Of a DNA stretch of 64,000 nucleotides, positions 1 through 11,968 are shown in pieces. The stretch is from Nemopilema nomurai (lineage: Eukaryota; Cnidaria; Scyphozoa; Rhizostomeae; Rhizostomatidae). A program made the translations under genes and the position numbers. The notes beneath the pieces were generated by a model. That model was not told the origin of the DNA and ran no database searches. It saw only the letters and a list, made by a program, of their open reading frames with translations. The stretch lies in assembly GCA_003864495.1 (NCBI GenBank), contig ML133402.1, positions 524,032-588,031 on the forward strand, read 5' to 3'. The first letter of the stretch is position 1. Every line of letters starts with the position of its first letter.

Positions 1-456
1 CCAATATTGTGTGATTACTTAATTTATTCATCCATTTTCACTAACAATACGTTTTATTGTTGGAGACATTTTTATTAACAGGCAAATGTTGGTTTCCTAT
101 AGACAATGGTGAAAAAGGAATCGCCCTCCTTTTGAACCGAGACATCCAGAAAATTCAAGGAGCTGCTTTTTTCCTTCTCTTTAGCGAATTTTAGGGTTGG
201 ATGTAACGAGTTGAGTTTCCATGAAAATAGACTCTACAGCTCTGAATAAAAAAGTGATTTTTTTTAATGTTTCGGCTCGATTTTCTCAACTCCTTGAATT
301 TTCTACCAAAAACTTCGTTCATAAAGGATCAGCTTCCATCATAACTGCAAACATTGTGTGTGAACCATTCTTTACTTCCCAAAATTCTCCCGTTTGTGGC
401 AAAGTTTTGATTTTTCCACTACAGTAATTAACACAAGCTATGCGAAGGGAGGAAAA
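1..456. other. No gene seen; non-coding sequence downstream of Derlin-1
   Basis: Only short chance ORFs. A weak inverted repeat (GAAAATTCAAGGAG type) occurs around 150-170 and 283-303. Confidence 0.4.
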
Positions 457-612
457 ATGCCCTGTCGCCAAGATGCCCTGCTACCAAGATGCCCTGCTAC
501 CAAGATGCCCTGCCACCAAGATGCCCTGCCACCAAGATGCCCTGCTACCAAGATGCCCTACCACTAAGATGCCCTGCTACCAAGATGCCCTGCTACCAAG
601 ATGCCCTGCTAC
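457..612 (+). repeat. 16-bp minisatellite, about 10 copies
   Basis: Unit CAAGATGCCCTGCTAC repeated head to tail with few substitutions (CCAC, TCAC variants). It explains the overlapping short open frames here. Confidence 0.93.
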
Positions 613-1097
613 CGGTCACGACTTTCTTACCGTTTTCTGCATTCATCCCTAAACGCGCAATGCCGAATATACCACAGATGACACAGATTCGTGTATATTT
701 GTTTTTACCTCAATTAGTCAACCATTAATTTGAATGAAATATAAAAAGCTTTGGAACCTATCTATCTTTCTTCAGAGAAATCAAACTGTTTTTATCATAG
801 AAAAAGACATAGTAAACGAGGTTAGTCTTTTTACGTCACAAAATTAGTCATTTTGGGCGGCGCTTTAATAATCCTTAAGAAAGATGGGTAATAAAAATAA
901 CAAACAGGCATAGGAAGATTTGGAAGTCGCCCTAAACACCTACTGTGAACATAAATTATCACAACATAAAATAATGCTCAAGTCACTAGAATAGAGAAAT
1001 TTGAAGAAAAATGACAAAAGGCAATGCACTTTCCAGATTCGCTCAAAATCATCGCTTCATTAGCAATAACAACCAATAACTAAGAGTCGATACTTTG
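613..1097. other. 3' flank of Derlin-1, no further gene seen
   Basis: AT-rich sequence between the minisatellite and the Derlin-1 stop codon. It presumably includes the Derlin-1 3' UTR; no canonical AATAAA was found on the minus strand. Confidence 0.35.
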
Positions 1098-1233
1098 TCA
1101 CTCGTCACCAAGTCGCTGTCCACCGCCACCCCACTGACGGCCGCCTTGCCTGTTCGGGTTGGCTTCTCGCCTGCTTGTTGGGGCTTGCCCGAACCCAGCC
1201 ACCCCTCCTCGACGGTTAGGTAAGTAACGGTAC
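1098..1233 (-). CDS. DERL1: Derlin-1 exon 7 (stop codon)
   Basis: Starts after ctcacctag. Codes the cytosolic tail YRYLPNRRGGVAGFG, then a Gly/Arg-rich segment, WGGGGQRLGDE and TGA at 1098-1100. Confidence 0.94.
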
Positions 1234-4200
1234 CTAGGTGAGAGGAACACTTCATGAAATCATCTCTTGATAGATGTTGACATTTCACGGCTTAAATTCA
1301 GGAGAACACACGTGCAAAGTTGTCGGTCTACGGCCATCAACACATGGATGTCTAGGAAAGTTCCGCTTTAATTTCCGATTCGAAATCAGAGAAGAAGGAA
1401 TTGAAAATATGAACCACTAAATGGTAGACAATGCAAAGTCTGTTGTGCAAAACATCTTCTATTCTGCCTCTAACTATCACAAGAAACCAAAACATTTAGC
1501 TTCACACTTATATATAGTTTTTCAATCCAATCACTGCTTCACCTATCAATATTGTTCTATTTCTATGCAGAATTAAGTTAATATTTGAAAACAGTAGAGA
1601 TAAGACTTACAAAAACTCCGGCGTTTTGATAAGTTCCATTCCACCAAAATCTTGAGGGTATTTAAAAGCAAGGAAGAAATATAGATGTCCCACAAATATT
1701 CCAATTATCTCCATAACGCCTCTAGAAGCAAACATTTCAAAGATTTCAAAACAATTTTCTACCTATTCATAAATCAGTAGGTCTACATTTATAAACAACA
1801 TAACTTCCGCTTCAGTAATAAACTAAACTGACAATTGGAGAAACAACAAAATTTAACGAGAATTTTGGGGGTCCCAAAAGATACATAATCTCAACTCAAT
1901 CTTAATGGATAGACAGAAATTAATTTTCAATTGGCCACCAAACAATATGCTCCAAGAGACGCACATGCACTCGGCTCAGACAGATTAGGAAACACTAGGT
2001 CTCAAGAGACACACAGACAGTAGGTTCAAACAGATATACAAACACCATGTTCCAAGAGAAACACATGCACTCGGCTCAGACAGATTAGGAAACACTAGGT
2101 CTCAAGAGACACACAGACAGTAGGTTCAAACAGATAAACAAACACCATGTTCCAAGAGAAACACAGACACTAGGTTTCAACAGACACACAGACAGTAGGT
2201 TCAAACAGATATACAAACACCATGTTTCAAGAGACACACATGCACTCGGTTCAAATAGATTAGGAGACAATAGGTTTCAAGAGACACACAGACAGTAGGT
2301 TCAAACAGATATACAAACACCATGTTCCAAGAGAAACACAGACACTAGGTTTCAAGAGACACACAGACAGTAGGTTCAAACAGATGTACAAACACCATGT
2401 TTCAAGAGACACACATGCACTCGGTTCAAATAGATTAGGAGACAATAGGTTTCAAGAGACACACAGACACTAGGTTCAAACAGATATACAAACACCATGT
2501 TTCAAGAGACACACATGCACTCGGTTCAAATAGATATACAAACACTATGTTTCAAGAGACACACATGCACTCGGTTCAAATAGATTAGGAGACAATAGGT
2601 TTCAAGAGACACACAGACACTAGGTTCAAACAGATATACAAACACTTTTTTTTAAGAGACACACAGGCACTTGGTTCAAATAGATTAGGAGACAATAGGT
2701 TTCAAGAGACACACAGACACTAGGTTCAAACAGATATACAAACACCATGTTTCAAGAGACACACATGCACTCGGTTCAAATAGATTAGGAGACAATAGGT
2801 TTCAAGAGACACACAGACACTAGGTTCAAACAGATATACAAACACTTTTTTTTAAGAGACACACAGGCACTTGGTTCAAATAGATTAGGAGACAATAGGT
2901 TTCAAGAGACACACAGACACTAGGTTCAAACAGATATACAAACACTTTTTTTTAAGAGACACACAGGCACTTGGTTCAAATAGATTAGGAGACAATAGGT
3001 TTCAAGAGACACACAGACACTAGGTTCAAACAGATATACAAACACCATGTTTCAAGAGACACACATGCACTCGGTTCAAATAGATTAGGAGACAATAGGT
3101 TTCAAGAGACACACAGACACTAGGTTCAAACAGATATACAAACACTTTTTTTTAAGAGACACACAGGCACTTGGTTCAAATAGATTAGGAGACAATAGGT
3201 TTCAAGAGACACACAGACACTAGGTTCAAACAGATATACAAACACCATGTTTCAAGAGACACACATGCACTCGGTTCAAATAGATATACAAACACTATGT
3301 TTCAAGAGACACACATGCACTCGGTTCAAATAGATTAGGAGACAATAGGTTTCAAGAGACACACAGACACTAGGTTCAAACAGATATACAAACACTTTTT
3401 TTAAGAGACACACAGGCACTTGGTTCAAATAGATTAGGAGACAATAGGTTTCAAGAGACACACAGACACTAGGTTCAAACAGATATACAAACACCATGTT
3501 TCAAGAGACACACATGCACTCGGTTCAAATAGATATACAAACACTATGTTTCAAGAGACACACATGCACTCGGTTCAAATAGATATACAAACACTATGTT
3601 TCAAGAGACACACATGCACTCGGTTCAAACAGATTAGGAAACTCTAGGTTTCAAGAGACACACATGCACTCGGTTCAATAGATATACAGACACTATGTTT
3701 CAAGAGACACACAGGCACTCGATTGAAACAGATTAAGAAACTCTAGGTTTCAAGAGACAAACAGACACTAGGTTCAAACAGATATACAAACAACATGTTT
3801 CAAGAGACACACATGCACTTAGTTGCAAGTGGCACAAGGAATAAGTGCCAACAGACCATCAGACAATAGGTTTTGAGAGAAACATGAGCATTATGTTTTA
3901 ACACAATATCACAAAGGACCACTCAGCCAAAGACACCTCAGAGCCCCAGCAGACACTCTGGTAAAGGTCACAAAATTTGAATTCACTTTTTCCTTTGCCC
4001 TGCTTGGGTTAAATATTTTAAAGCATACAAATTTGTTCACCTGTAGAATAATAGTAACTTGTAGCTGACTCATAAATAAAACAAAATTGTGAATACACCT
4101 GTGAGCATTTTATATGCTCATTAAATCTACAAGCTCCTAAATTCTAGAAGCAAACAAGATTTCTCTGTTATTACAATGAGCAAAGGACAAAAAGGGGGTG

Positions 4201-7200
4201 TCTTTAGCTAAATTAATTTTCATGAAGATACAAACCCTTGGCCAAGAATCATATTGAAAGCTGCCAGTACCCAAGGGAGATACATTGCCTATAAGATATG
4301 GTAAGATGGATGAAGCTGTGAAGGTACACAACAGTACAAGGCCAGGTTTTGCATAGGGAATTTTTTCCAACTCTCCAACAGTATTTATTGGAAGCAGGCA
4401 CTGAAGTACCTGGGGGGAATAGGGGTACTATCTTCGAATGAGTGCCTGGTGTTTTATCATCTAAGTGCCTTATTACTGTATATTACCATTCTTACTAAAT
4501 GTGCTATTTGTAACTAAAATATTTAGTGAGCTGCTTTTGATGCCAGCAATGGAGTAACAGTATTGTATGTTCATTAGCAACTTGGCCTTTCAGACAGGAC
4601 TACCATGACTTTTAGAAACTGGAAATCAATCAAAGCTTGCATTTTTTAAGTTCTTCTTTAGAGTATGAATGGTTATCTGAGAGCAAAATTATGAACTAAA
4701 ATTGACATGCTCTTTCTATCTCTTGGAAGAAGACATAGTGACTGGAAGGGAGAGGGTGAAGCGTGCACAGTTTAGAAGCTTGATGCCTAATGTTTCAAGT
4801 GGAATGTCACATCTTGTACATAGACCATCAAAAGGAGTCAAAAAAGTGAACCTACCTTGAACTGGGTACCAAACCAAAACTGTACAACTGTATCTTTGTT
4901 GATTTGGCACCACACATACAAGACGCTCAGTATAAGAGCATCCATTAGAAACTGCAGCGATGAAATCACAAACAATCAATTAATAATGGCTTTCCACTCG
5001 GACTACAATTATAAATTTCAGCTGTTGTGATACATATGGTGTATTTCTGCACAAAGAAATGCAATTTGCATAACACAAACTTTAATAATCCACCTATGCA
5101 CACTATGGTGTTTTAAACATTTCAGATTGAAAAAGCCTTCTTAAAGACAGTCAGTATGTGTAAGAACTTTGGCGAAAATTTTCAACTTCGAGAAAAAATG
5201 AAATATTTTGTAACTGAAATTGCTTTACAACAGGACACAAAAAGAGCAATTAGGAAAAATTTCATCTTTTATTTAACTTATACACTCCCATTGTTTTTGT
5301 GCAAACATAAAGCAGTAGTTCTGGTACTTTCTTGAGAAAACTAAAACCTATGCCCCTTCAAATGCAAAAGTTTTGGTCGCCAATATATTATCTTGCATTT
5401 GCACATTCAAAAACAGGAATATTTGACATTGAATTTACCCAAAAAACCTCATTTACACAGTGACCTTTCATGAGAAACTTTGGGCCCTAGAAATCATCAA
5501 AGCATAAAAGAGCATAAAAATTTAGGCTCTAGGCTTACTCTTTTCTCAACCACGACTGGCCAAATATTGCAAATATTTCCTAATTTGGGGGGCTACAGGC
5601 CACACCCAGGTTGGTATAGCTTTTGAGCTGTAGCGTCTACATCACAGATATCAAGTGAAAGTTCCTGTGATGTTGGACTTGGTTACAACAAATAAATCCT
5701 ATCTAATTAAGGTACTAATTTAAAAGGATACTAAGATTTCGAATGTTTACTACTCCTGGCTAGGCAATTTTGATTCTGATTTGTTACTACAAACGTGATG
5801 CATTTTAGCATAGGGAGAGACTGAAATTTTACACAATATGTCATATAAGCCATTAATTACACAAAAGGTTTAGTTGAATGTGGCATTTTAACAGACAGAC
5901 TAAATCTGAATGCACAGAAACAGAATCATGGTGAAACCTGAAAGATCCCCAAATTTAGCAACTTTGCAAATTTTTGGTCTGTTTTAAGTTGGATACTAGT
6001 TGAACTATAGTTCTGAAATTTTGGGTGTTAATTTTTTTATAAAGTACTACACCCATACACATCAACAGAACATCTCACAAAGGACTCTTTACAAGCTGGG
6101 TACATTTGGTATGGAATTTCTCAAAATGTCATTATATAGACATATAACTTAATGTGCTGACTATCCTCAACATAGCGAGTTATATTGAAATACATTTTGG
6201 ATAGATCAAGAACTGAAATAATACATACTGGAATGAAAACAATGAACCCTATTATCTAAAATCTGAGTTAAGGAAGCATCTCATAAAGTAATATGAAAAC
6301 ACAAATGAATATACTGGTAATTAAAATGATAGCTACATTAAAGGTTACAGAAAACATTTTCTGGATGAAAACATCAATTTTTTCATATTTGAGTAGCCAA
6401 ACTTTCAAGGCAAAAAATTATACCAAAATTGAAACTGACAGGAAATTGAAAAAAATAAAAAATCCCATGTAAACAAAGGTTATCATAATTTCCTTGTGAA
6501 AACATTTAGTTGAAGTCAGAACATCCCTTAGTTGATTATAGTTGATTTGCCACAGTGTTGGCATGTCTAATTTACAATATCACATGGGACCTGTATCCCA
6601 TGTAGGGCTGTGTTTATTTAAACAGGCTCATTGATCCTAAAGCTTCAAGTGATTTGACCCGAATTACACTGTGGTTTACCATTGTACCTTGCAAGTGGGA
6701 TAAGTAAAATCCCATTTTCTACAGACTTGAGATTCCTCTTCTTAGGGGTACCAAGAAGCTATATTGAACCCAAGGAACCAATGGCTTAAAAATTTTTCTG
6801 AGACCAGTGTGTCTCAAAATTTCTCAATTTGCTCTGGTCCATTTTTTATAGCCAAATACAACTATAAGAGGGCATAAACATTTCAAGGGGAGGAGAAATT
6901 TGATAAATCTGAGATGCATCTTGGTAGCTAAGGATCTGTCCTTTCTGTTGATACAAGTCATATTTTTGTGCTGCAAATGCAGGGTAAAAAATAGATTTTT
7001 AAGGCGGTACACTATTTTAAGCAATATATTTATCTGGAAAGTTTCATTTTATAATGTTTGCCTTTTTTTATATGGTTGGAATTATCATGTTCTTATACAA
7101 TGAATGATGCATAGTTCAATCTGATTTTGTTAATAGTTTTGCTTTCAGGGACAGTCACCTTAAGGATAAAGCAAATATTCTAGTCTTTAAAGGCCTTCAA

Positions 7201-8609
7201 TTCCAACTTCTAGCAAACCACATCCACCAAAAAGAATATACATAACATAACTAAAAATCATGGACACTCTACCTATGTAAACCTGATTATTGTCTCCAAT
7301 TGGTTAATCACATTTTTAAAATGCCCAGTTTCTAAATACCTACATGGCTACTAGTATCAATGACAAGAGTGTAAAGGTCACAATTGGACATTTGCTTGAG
7401 AAAGCCAATACATTGAAGGATACAATCAATGCTATACAGTTGAGAACTATCATGAAAAAGTAATCAGCAGGTCTTCCTTCAAACAGGCCTGACAAGAGAG
7501 GACAAAATCACTCAACAAAAGATTTCAATGTCTAAAAACAAAAAACTGCAACCAAAGAGGCTTCTTGCTTGGTTGGTGGGTATCCTGACATTAAAACTTA
7601 GGCATCTACACAACAATTGTATATCAAGCACCATTAGTCATTACTTTGAGCCTAATAATTTTCATCAACTACACTGAAGAAATGCTTCAAACTTCAGAGC
7701 AAAGGATAATAGGCAAACTGGAGGTGTCCAGAAATTATAGTCATTGAGTTATGGTTATTACATGTTATCTGAAGCATTCAATGCAGTATAAATCAACACC
7801 TACAGAAAAATGAAGAAATAGATACAGAAAGGGACCATAAATAACATTGAAACGAACCTGATTCAAGTCTTGTAGAGTAGTTATACAAGAAGTATAAGTT
7901 TATAAGGTAATGGAACCCAGTCGCAGGATTCAATGGGAAGAACACAATTGATGTAAAGAGTCTCCATATCTGAAAAATTGATATTTTTTTTAATAGAAAA
8001 TTGTAAGGAGCTTACTAAGTTGAAAAAACCTTAGTGAAAGCACGTGTACCTAACCACAAGACAAGGAGAGAGATTAAAGGACATGTTTGGTCTTCCTTCA
8101 AACAGGCCTCACAATGAACAATGCCATCAGAATCAGGAAAGTGCAATCTGCAACATTGTTAGCACGCTCAGAAAGCCATTTAAGCACCAAAATAATGTTT
8201 TAATAGCTTGCTACACTACAATTGCAACAACATTCACTTCTTCGGTGTTACAACAAACCTACTTTGCACAACACAGTAGTTTGCGGCAAAATCTATTGTG
8301 ATTTTCTATAAGAAACCTACAGCTCTTGTGATTTTATGCACTAAAGGCTCTAGGAAAGCACCAAAAGTTCCCTGCAATTTTTGTTCAAAGACTGTAAAAA
8401 AGGAAGAAACTGAAATAGCAATAACAAATAACAAATACACTGAAACGAACCTGAAACTTATAAGCGACAAGCTCCCAGCTCAAAAACATGTACATTGGGT
8501 TTAACAGTCCTATTCTTCCGGCAAGTGGGAAGACGATTGACAAGATGAACCACCATCTTGTTATCAGTGGTATTCCTCTGAACCAGTCTCCAATGTCGTT
8601 GTCAGGCAT
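1098..8609 (-). CDS. DERL1: Derlin-1 (ER-associated degradation membrane protein), complete 7-exon gene
   Basis: Derlins are rhomboid-like pseudoproteases of the ER membrane that help retrotranslocate misfolded proteins to p97/VCP. Seven exons can be joined with matching phases: 8451-8609, 7858-7969, 7412-7488, 4856-4951, 4236-4288, 1611-1721, 1098-1233 (744 nt, 247 residues plus stop; human Derlin-1 has 251). Visible family marks are the N-terminus DIGDWFRGIPLITRWW, NPATGFHYLINLYFLYNYS, GRPADYFF, LYVWCQINKD, FWFGTQFK, YLPWV, GHLYFFL and FKYPQDFGG. The tail RYLPNRRGGVAGFG ... WGGGGQRLGDE ends in the SHP-box-like RLGD used for p97 contact. No rhomboid catalytic Ser-His pair is expected in this family. 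The donor of exon 3 is the only uncertain junction. Intron 5 contains a 50-bp satellite. The next gene on the same strand ends 3.2 kb upstream. Confidence 0.95.
1611..1721 (-). CDS. DERL1: Derlin-1 exon 6
   Basis: Begins after tgcttctag. Codes GVMEIIGIFVGHLYFFL and YPQDFGGMELIKTPEF, and ends in phase 2 at a strong donor GTAAGT. Confidence 0.94.
1945..3825. repeat. 50-bp satellite in Derlin-1 intron 5, about 38 units
   Basis: Units of about 50 bp sharing TTCAAGAGACACACA and GGTTCAAA(C/T)AGAT. Two unit types alternate (one with AGATATACAAACACCATG, one with AGATTAGGAGACAATAGG), giving a 100-bp higher-order period. Divergence is higher at both edges. Confidence 0.93.
4236..4288 (-). CDS. DERL1: Derlin-1 exon 5
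   Basis: A 53-nt exon after cttatag, coding AMYLPWVLAAFNMILGQ and ending in phase 2 with donor GTTTGT. It corresponds to the ACYLPWV region of other Derlin-1 proteins. Confidence 0.9.
4856..4951 (-). CDS. DERL1: Derlin-1 exon 4
   Basis: 32 codons between cgctgcag and donor gtaggt. Contains LILSVLYVWCQINKD and FWFGTQFK, matching the conserved central Derlin-1 region. Confidence 0.92.
4957..7411. other. Derlin-1 intron 3, no gene seen
   Basis: AT-rich unique-looking sequence with no recognisable coding segment or element. The preceding introns (4289-4855 and 1722-4235) are otherwise similar except for the 50-bp satellite. Confidence 0.4.
7412..7488 (-). CDS. DERL1: Derlin-1 exon 3
   Basis: Starts after tcttgtcag and contains the Derlin signature FEGRPADYFFM. 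The donor is uncertain: AAT|GTATTG at 7412 keeps phase 0 and gives a total length of 247 residues. An alternative at 7424 (ATT|GTATCC) also keeps frame. Confidence 0.8.
7858..7969 (-). CDS. DERL1: Derlin-1 exon 2
   Basis: Begins after ttttcag with IWRLFTSIVFFPLNP and continues through NLYFLYNYSTRLES, the conserved YxYSxxLE stretch. Ends in phase 1 with donor GTTCGT. Its donor context is identical over 14 bp to that of exon 1. Confidence 0.93.
8089..8109 (-). repeat. DERL1: 21-bp copy of the start of Derlin-1 exon 3 inside intron 1
   Basis: Identical over 21 bp to 7470-7490 (the intron 2/exon 3 boundary region), then diverges. It reads GLFEGRP-like but is followed by unrelated sequence. It could be a decayed duplicated exon. 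Confidence 0.6.
8451..8609 (-). CDS. DERL1: Derlin-1 exon 1 (start codon)
   Basis: Codes 53 residues from ATG at 8609, beginning MPDNDIGDWFRGIP, and ends in phase 0 at TTTCAG followed by GTTCGT. This covers the first membrane segment of Derlin-1. Confidence 0.95.
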
Positions 8610-9925
8610 ACTGTGTCAATCGGACTAAAGATAACTCATATAAGTATCAATCAAGCCAGGGTTTTAGATGAATTCAACACTACTACCACAAAAATGTTGT
8701 GCACGATAGCGCTGAACAACTTATCCAAGAGGCTTTGCAACTGAAGCTGCCGGCATCAGCAGTCCTCTCGTCTTTTGGAATACTTTTCCGCCATTACCAT
8801 CCACAATGTAGATGGAGAGGACACAGGGAAACATGATGAAAAATAAATGCAACGTCACTAAATATACGTGTCTGGCAGAAAACCTGCATGGGGCCGGTCT
8901 GGGGATTCTAGTACTATCACAGAAAATCTCAAAATTTAGATTTTAAAAAATTAAAAAAAGTTAAAAGGTAGAGAAATTACCTGTCGCTTTAATAACGTAA
9001 TACAACATCTGTAGTATGTATAATAACAAAACAAAACATTTTAATAAAGCAGATATAACATCATTGTCTACAGTATCATCAGTTCAATTCTTTGATTGAT
9101 TTAAAACGAAGTTCCCAGGGGGGGCTGAGCCCCCAAGCCCCCACGTAGTCGGCGCCTATGATCTGCAGACATAATGGCCCCCCCTTGAATGTAGTAGGAC
9201 TGGAATCTAATCACTAATTTATGCTAATTATGCCTATGATAATCCTGTTGGTATATATTGTAATCGCTGTTGGGAATCATTGGTCAGTTTATAACCTCAA
9301 TACGAGTTGCACGCGATTTCTTCTCAAACCCCATTACATGAAACGTCAATGGGAACATGCTGTAAATTAACATTACTTTGATAGTACTACACAACTGAGG
9401 CAGATGATATGATTTTCCAATTGAAAAATTAAAATTACACATTTTTATAAGAAACCGGTCTATAAGAAATCTAGTATTAGAGCTCCAAAAATTTAAGAAA
9501 CTCCTAGAACTAAATCAATTTTTTCAAGAAACTCCAAAAAATAAGTTGACTTTCTGAGCCGAAAAATAATACCTACTGAGTGCCTGGGTAGTAATAATAA
9601 AATAATAAAATTACCCCTGCTTCCATAAGAAAAATTAACAAGAAATACGAATACGATATCAAATCTTACTGTTGTGTTATAAACTTTAATACAATTCATA
9701 TGCTAGGGAAGGCGCAAAATTTGATGTTAAATTCTTATCTAAAAATAAGAAACTTTTAATAAACTTTTAGTACTAGAAACTATTGAGAAAGTAAGAAACT
9801 TTTAGTACTAGGACCCAAGCTAGGTTTCTTATAAAAAACGTGTATCCTGTAAAGGATATTGAAGTGAAAAGTTCAAGGCAACAGGATTTCTTACGAAGGA
9901 TCATAGAGAGTGCGGAAAAATAACC
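8610..9925. other. Intergenic region upstream of Derlin-1
   Basis: Must contain the Derlin-1 promoter; no clear TATA box was found. Holds a G/C-rich short repeat (9112-9150, GGGGGGCTGAGCCCCC core) that resembles 43650-43700, and AT-rich sequence with repeated GAAACTTTTAGTACTA strings at 9740-9820. Confidence 0.4.
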
Positions 9926-10024
9926 GACCCGAGCGGGACTCGAACTTACGACCCGAGCGGGACTCGAACTTACGACCCTTGACTTTGTACGTCAAGTGCT
10001 CTACCAACTGAGCCAAACATCACC
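9924..10024 (-). ncRNA. tRNA-like sequence (tRNA pseudogene or tRNA-derived SINE head)
   Basis: On the minus strand: GGCTCAGTTGGTAGAGC (D arm / A box), an anticodon-like stem TTGAC...GTCAA, and GTTCGAGTCC (T loop / B box). The T stem and acceptor stem do not pair well, and the B-box block is duplicated in tandem (24-bp step at 9930 and 9954), so a functional tRNA is unlikely. Confidence 0.55.
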
Positions 10025-10429
10025 CATTTCTGGAAAGTTGGAAAGAACTCGTAATACAAATATTTCTGTGTTAAAGTTCCTTATCACGAACAGGCTCATA
10101 AATATATGCATGTCTCTGTACTCGGGCAAAAATCCTACCGCCTGACTTGCATGACTTGTGCGAACTACGATTTGAATGCTTTTTTGTTGGAATTTTCTAT
10201 TATTCTTATCATTTCTATTATTATCAATTTAGTTTGAAAAGTTTAATCTAGAAATACAGTCCTCTCCTTTCATTAAATTAAATATTGAACTAAACTTGAA
10301 TGAAACTATTGGAAACTGTGGTCAATAAATAGTTGATTTTATGTCAACTAACTGATATCCACAGATTTATAACAGAGATTTTTGTTCACTCTGAATCTTT
10401 TTCTCGTTGATGCATGCCAAGCGCCTTTA

Positions 10430-10622
10430 TGGCATTTCCACTGGCATCTCTGCTAGCATTTCTGCTAGCATTTCTGCTGGCATTTCTGCTGGCATTTCTA
10501 CTGACATTTCTGCTGGCATTTCTGCTGGCATTTCTGCTGGCATTTCTACTGACATTTCTACTGGCATTTCTGCTGACATCTCTGCTGGCATTTCTGCTGG
10601 CATTTCTACTGACATTTCTGCT
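10430..10622 (+). repeat. 12-bp minisatellite, about 16 copies
   Basis: Unit CTGGCATTTCTG with variants CTGACATTTCTA and CTAGCATTTCTG. As 12 is a multiple of 3, it stays open in several frames; the Leu/Ala/Phe or Ser/Ala/Gly repeat peptides are shadows of the array. Confidence 0.92.
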
Positions 10623-11725
10623 GTTTCTCATCCCAGGTGTGCCAACTGGTGGTTGGCAACTGGCCGGCCAGCACGCTACCGGCCATAATTACATCATCCT
10701 GTCGCATGCGATGCAACCTGTCGCACTTAAACGACGAGACTGAAAAGTTGCACATGTAAACGGATGCGCGACTTCCTGCAACTTTCATTTTGCAACCTAT
10801 TGCAACCTGCAACTAATTTAGGATCTAGATCCTATTTTCCGGTGAAGTTGCAATAAGTTGCAGGTCACTGGCCAATGAAAATACTACAAAATATCATGTG
10901 ATTTTACTCTGTGTTATGATCGTTTGTTTTCTGGTGACGACTCAGTTCAAAATGGTACCCGTGCCTCTATAACTCAAATTGGAGGAGTAAAAGGATAGGA
11001 ACAAGCGGGTACCATCCTCTGAAATGTTTGCGTCTGGCGATTTACTGCTTCACCTTAAGTCTTTTTTCTTTGCTTCCGTCTTAATGTGCGTTTGTGCAGC
11101 ATAAATTAATAACATTGAAGCTGCTAGCAGCCAACAACTTGATGCAACCAAGTGTAAACTAGTCTTTATTGTCATGCTTATTGATCTTGAAAAATTGCTT
11201 GTGTGCTTTGTTTCCGCTTTCTGCTCTAGGAGATGATTTTGGCATGACGCAGGTTGCTTGGCCAATTAGTCTATTCATCAAACCGTTGTTCTCTTGAGCC
11301 AAAAGCAGTTTTAAAAAATGCTAAAAATCTTGAATAGGAAGAAACTTTGATATCATATTCCAGACAAAAGGGGAAATCTCGAGCCCTCCAAGTATAACCA
11401 CCGTGGCCTGCAAGCAACTAAACTTGTCTTACTTTTGACTGACACCAAAACACAATTCTGAACAAAACCAAACAAGATCACAAAAGCAAGACAATGAACT
11501 CAGAAATGATGCAAAACCTATTCTTGAAAGTTTAGGAAAAGTCATACATAGCAAAACTAAAACCAAATAATATATTAAAATGACGAAGGCTTAATCTAGA
11601 TTTGTGCCAGCAGCAGCATGTCCATCAAAACAGTGCGGATTCGCATAGACAATCTTTAAATGCATCAAACCAGCTGAAATCTTGCGTAAACTTAAACATA
11701 TTGTGCTCCGATCTTGCGTTCAGCA
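10623..11725. other. Intergenic sequence with a short inverted-repeat-rich block
   Basis: 10632-10890 has repeated GTTGCAACCT / AGTTGCA strings on both strands, CTGGCC near both ends and a 16-bp perfect palindrome (10819-10834, TAGGATCTAGATCCTA). It may be a small non-autonomous element. No gene was seen up to the 3' end of the NRF-6-like gene. Confidence 0.4.
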
Positions 11726-11731
11726 TTTATT
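11726..11731 (-). terminator. Polyadenylation signal AATAAA for the NRF-6-like gene
   Basis: A perfect AATAAA on the minus strand about 130 bp past the stop codon, in the position expected for 3' end processing. Confidence 0.5.
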
Positions 11732-11857
11732 TTCAATCAAACAGGTCAGATAATTAGGGATAACAAAAAATGGGGACAGCATTTAACATAAAGGCGAGTA
11801 GCTTTCTTTTCCAAGTTGACAGCGCATGGCACATTGTTGAAAATTGTGCATAGATAC

Positions 11858-11968
11858 TTATTGCCCAAATATCATCTTCTCCAAATTGAGGACTGGGTAT
11901 TCCATGCCAAGTGCCAGCACAAAAGCAGACGCATACGACAAGGTCGTTATTGCTACGAATTGAAAAGC
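11858..11968 (-). CDS. NRF-6-like exon 14 (stop codon)
   Basis: After tctctag: the last membrane helix ([18 protein letters not shown]) and the typical C-terminus NLEKMIFGQ with TAA at 11858-11860. Confidence 0.92.
   Translation of the reverse strand, partial: AFQFVAITTLSYASAFVLALGMEYPVLNLEKMIFGQ

Noticed and set aside
1945..3825. CRISPR-like regular repeats
   Set aside because: Tandem units without unique spacers in a clearly eukaryotic context; the same applies to all other arrays here.
9924..10024. Functional tRNA gene
   Set aside because: T stem and acceptor stem do not pair and the B-box block is duplicated, so it is listed only as tRNA-like.
10386..10743. Leu/Phe/Ala and Ser/Arg/Asn repeat peptides on both strands
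   Set aside because: Artefacts of the 12-bp minisatellite.
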